A DNA stretch of 64,000 bases, from the NCBI RefSeq assembly GCF_029227915.1, contig NC_079878.1, forward strand, positions 34,375,501 to 34,439,500. Reading direction: 5' to 3'. Positions within the stretch are counted from its first letter, which is position 1; the number at the start of each line of letters is the position of its first letter. The notes under the pieces were generated by a model that was given only the letters and a program-made list of their open reading frames with translations, searched no databases and had not been told where the DNA came from. A program made the position numbers and the translations under genes. Positions 62,422 through 64,000 of the stretch are shown one piece after another. Origin of the DNA: Hydractinia symbiolongicarpus. Its lineage: Eukaryota > Cnidaria > Hydrozoa > Anthoathecata > Hydractiniidae.

Positions 62422-64000
62422 TACATATTGGTACGAATATGTGACCCAACCGTTGTAACTCAAACAGACTTACACCGTTAGAATGTCAATGAAATGTAGT
62501 TTTTGAAACTGTCACTATTTCTTCAGCGCGCGATAACGGCTAGGATAGGTCCCACAGAAAAAAATGACTTATTAATCTAAACTTTCAAATGAAGCGCTAC
62601 CACAGCGCCCAGTGTAATCGCTGAGTTCCGGCAATCATGTCAAATTAAGAAGAATGTTATTTCTTGGAGTCCAATTGTCTCATTCATCACCTTTATCAGG
62701 TCACAGTCCAAAGTTAGTTCAATTAAGTCCCCCAGTCAATCGTTTCACTATTAAAAGCGATGCAACTTAGTAATATCATAAAAATATCGGTAAATACATG
62801 TTGGTACGAATTTGTGACCCAACCGTTGTAACTCAAACGGACTGACACCGTTAGAAAGTCAATGAAATGTAGTTTTTGAAACTGTCGCTATTTCTTCAGC
62901 TCGCGAAAACGGATAGGATTGGTCCCACAGTAAAGAATGATTTATTTATCTAAATATTTAAATGAAGCGCTACCACAGCGCCCAGTGTAATCGCTGAGTT
63001 CCGGCAATCACGTCAAATTAAGAATAATGTTATTTCTTGGAATCCAATTGTCTCAATTATCACATTTATCATGTCACAGTCCAAAGTTAGTTCAATTAAA
63101 TCTCACAGCCAATCGTTTCATTGCTAAAAGTGATGCAACCTAGTACTATCAGAAAAACCTTGCTAAGTACATGTTGGTACGAATATGTGACCCAGCCGTT
63201 GTAACTCAAACGAACTTACACCGTTAGAATGTCAATGAAATGTAGTTTTTGATACTGTCGCTATTTCTTCAGCCCGCGATGACGACTAGGATAGGTCCCA
63301 CAGTAAAAAATGACTTATTAATCTAAATTTTTAGATGAAGCGCTACCACAGCACCCAGTGTAATCGCTGAGTTCTGGCAATCATGTCAAATTAAGAAGAA
63401 TGTTATTTCTTGGAGTCCAATTTTCCCATTTATCACATTTATCAGGTCACAGTCTAAAGTTAGTTCAATTAAATCCCACAGTCAATCGTTTCACTGTTAA
63501 AAGCGATGCAACCTTGTAATATCAGATAAATATCGCTAAATACATGTTGGTATGAATATGTGACCAAACCGTTGTAACTCAAACGCACTGACACCGTTAG
63601 AAAGTCAATGAAATGTACTTTTTGAAACTGTCGCTAATTCTTCAGCGCGCGATAACGGCTAGGAATGGTCCTACAGTAAAAAGAATGATTTATTTATCTA
63701 AATGTTTAAATGAAGCGCTACCACAGCGCTCAGTGTAATCGCTGAGTTCCGGCAATCACGTCAAATTAAGAAAAATGTTATTTCTTGGAGTCCAATTGTC
63801 TCATTTATCACATTTATCAGGTCACAGTCAGTCCAAAGTTAGTTCAATTAAGTCACACAGTCAATCGCTTCATTGTTAAAAGCGATGCAACCTAAAAATA
63901 ACAGAAAAACATCGCTAAATACATATTGGTACGAATATGTGACCCAACCGTTGTAACACAAACGGACTTACACCGTTAGAAAGTCAATGAAATGTAGTTT
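62422..64000 (+). repeat. Same unit, copy 3, cut by window edge
   Basis: Monomers 62422, 62795, 63168 and 63541, and 81 bases of 63920. They match 60182-61550 at an offset of 2240 with few differences. The final partial monomer is a type A start preceded by ACCTAAAAATAAC. Confidence 0.84.

Larger units (their letters stand above)
1..64000 (+). repeat. Satellite DNA array, 373-bp monomer, about 174 copies head to tail
   Basis: The same roughly 373-bp sequence recurs from the first to the last base in one orientation. Successive starts of the TACAT phase marker are 372-375 bases apart, apart from shortened monomers of 275-276, 355, 358 and 364 bp and two lengthened ones of 379 bp. No interval between starts holds unrelated DNA, so every gene-free stretch in the window is satellite. 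Almost all frames are broken by stops and the longest ATG-started open frame is 70 codons. The family is not one I can name; no CENP-B box-like motif or telomeric repeat was noticed. Homogeneous arrays of this size are typical of eukaryotic heterochromatin, and a centromeric or pericentromeric role is an inference only. Confidence 0.98.
51609..64000 (+). repeat. Array zone G: 4- to 7-monomer units with open-frame monomer
   Basis: Monomer starts: 51609, 51981, 52354, 52727, 53100, 53475, 53848, 54221, 54594, 54973, 55248, 55621, 55896, 56269, 56642, 56917, 57290, 57663, 58036, 58409, 58782, 59161, 59436, 59809, 60182, 60555, 60928, 61301, 61676, 62049, 62422, 62795, 63168, 63541, 63920 (partial). 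Zone markers are ACCTGAAAATAAC or ACCTAAAAATAAC in place of ACCTAGTAATA, CTCGCGAAAACGG, ACCTTGTAATATC, TTTTTGATACTG, and a 4-bp insertion giving CACAGTCAGTCC. The array runs off the right edge inside a monomer. Confidence 0.92.

Noticed and set aside
1-64000. CRISPR array
   Set aside because: Repeat units are 373 bp and contiguous. There are no short conserved repeats separated by unique spacers and no cas genes.
1-64000. Tandem gene array such as rDNA, histone or tRNA
   Set aside because: The monomer has no open frame of useful length and no tRNA or rRNA-like conserved core that I can recognise.
1-64000. CENP-B box or telomere repeat inside the monomer
   Set aside because: No match to the CENP-B box pattern and no TTAGGG-like tandem runs were noticed in either strand.
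1-64000. Monomer as a dimer of two diverged 187-bp halves
   Set aside because: Only GTCCCACAGT and a few short words are shared between halves, and their 178-bp spacing does not extend to a longer alignment by eye.

Overview
The whole 64 kb window is one uninterrupted, head-to-tail satellite DNA array. By eye I placed 175 monomer starts, which gives 174 complete monomers plus an 81-base partial at the right edge. The usual monomer is 373 bp (372-375), all copies run in the same direction, and I see no unique DNA, inverted segment, transposon, RNA gene or convincing protein gene between them. Neither edge of the array is reached. Such an array indicates eukaryotic heterochromatin, most plausibly pericentromeric, centromeric or subtelomeric. 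I cannot name the species or match the monomer to a satellite I know. My hand consensus is about 38% GC and carries about 16 CpG sites, which is not depleted.

The monomers fall into recurring subtypes that differ mainly in the first half (consensus positions about 30-165). A stretch in the second half (about 177-250) is almost the same in every full-length copy. Subtypes recur in fixed orders as higher-order repeats of 2 to 7 monomers. From left to right: at 0-9.3 kb there are 746-bp dimer and 1119-bp trimer duplications. At 9.3-18.6 kb there is a shifted copy of the 6-7 kb block, then a 4-monomer (1494 bp) block whose second copy has gained a hybrid monomer. At 18.6-28.3 kb there are 1118-bp trimers and a block that recurs 15.54 kb downstream. 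At 28.3-39.0 kb a 1.39 kb four-monomer unit carries one monomer shortened by 97 bp, in five copies here plus one at 50.2 kb. At 39.0-46.1 kb there are trimers (1120 bp) followed by 5-6 monomer units. At 46.1-51.6 kb a 2238-bp six-monomer tandem duplication looks identical by eye. At 51.6-64.0 kb there are 1494-bp, 1021-bp, 2519-bp and 2240-bp units, the right-hand ones marked by a monomer with an accidental 68-70 codon open frame.

Nothing here behaves like a gene system. The interest lies in the array's history: nested tandem duplications, longer-range copies, short conversion-like patches, a clean hairpin excision and a deletion that has been spread by amplification. Monomer phase in this annotation starts at the T of TACAT just before the near-palindrome centred on GTAC. 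All repeat boundaries come from reading by eye and can be off by tens of bases.
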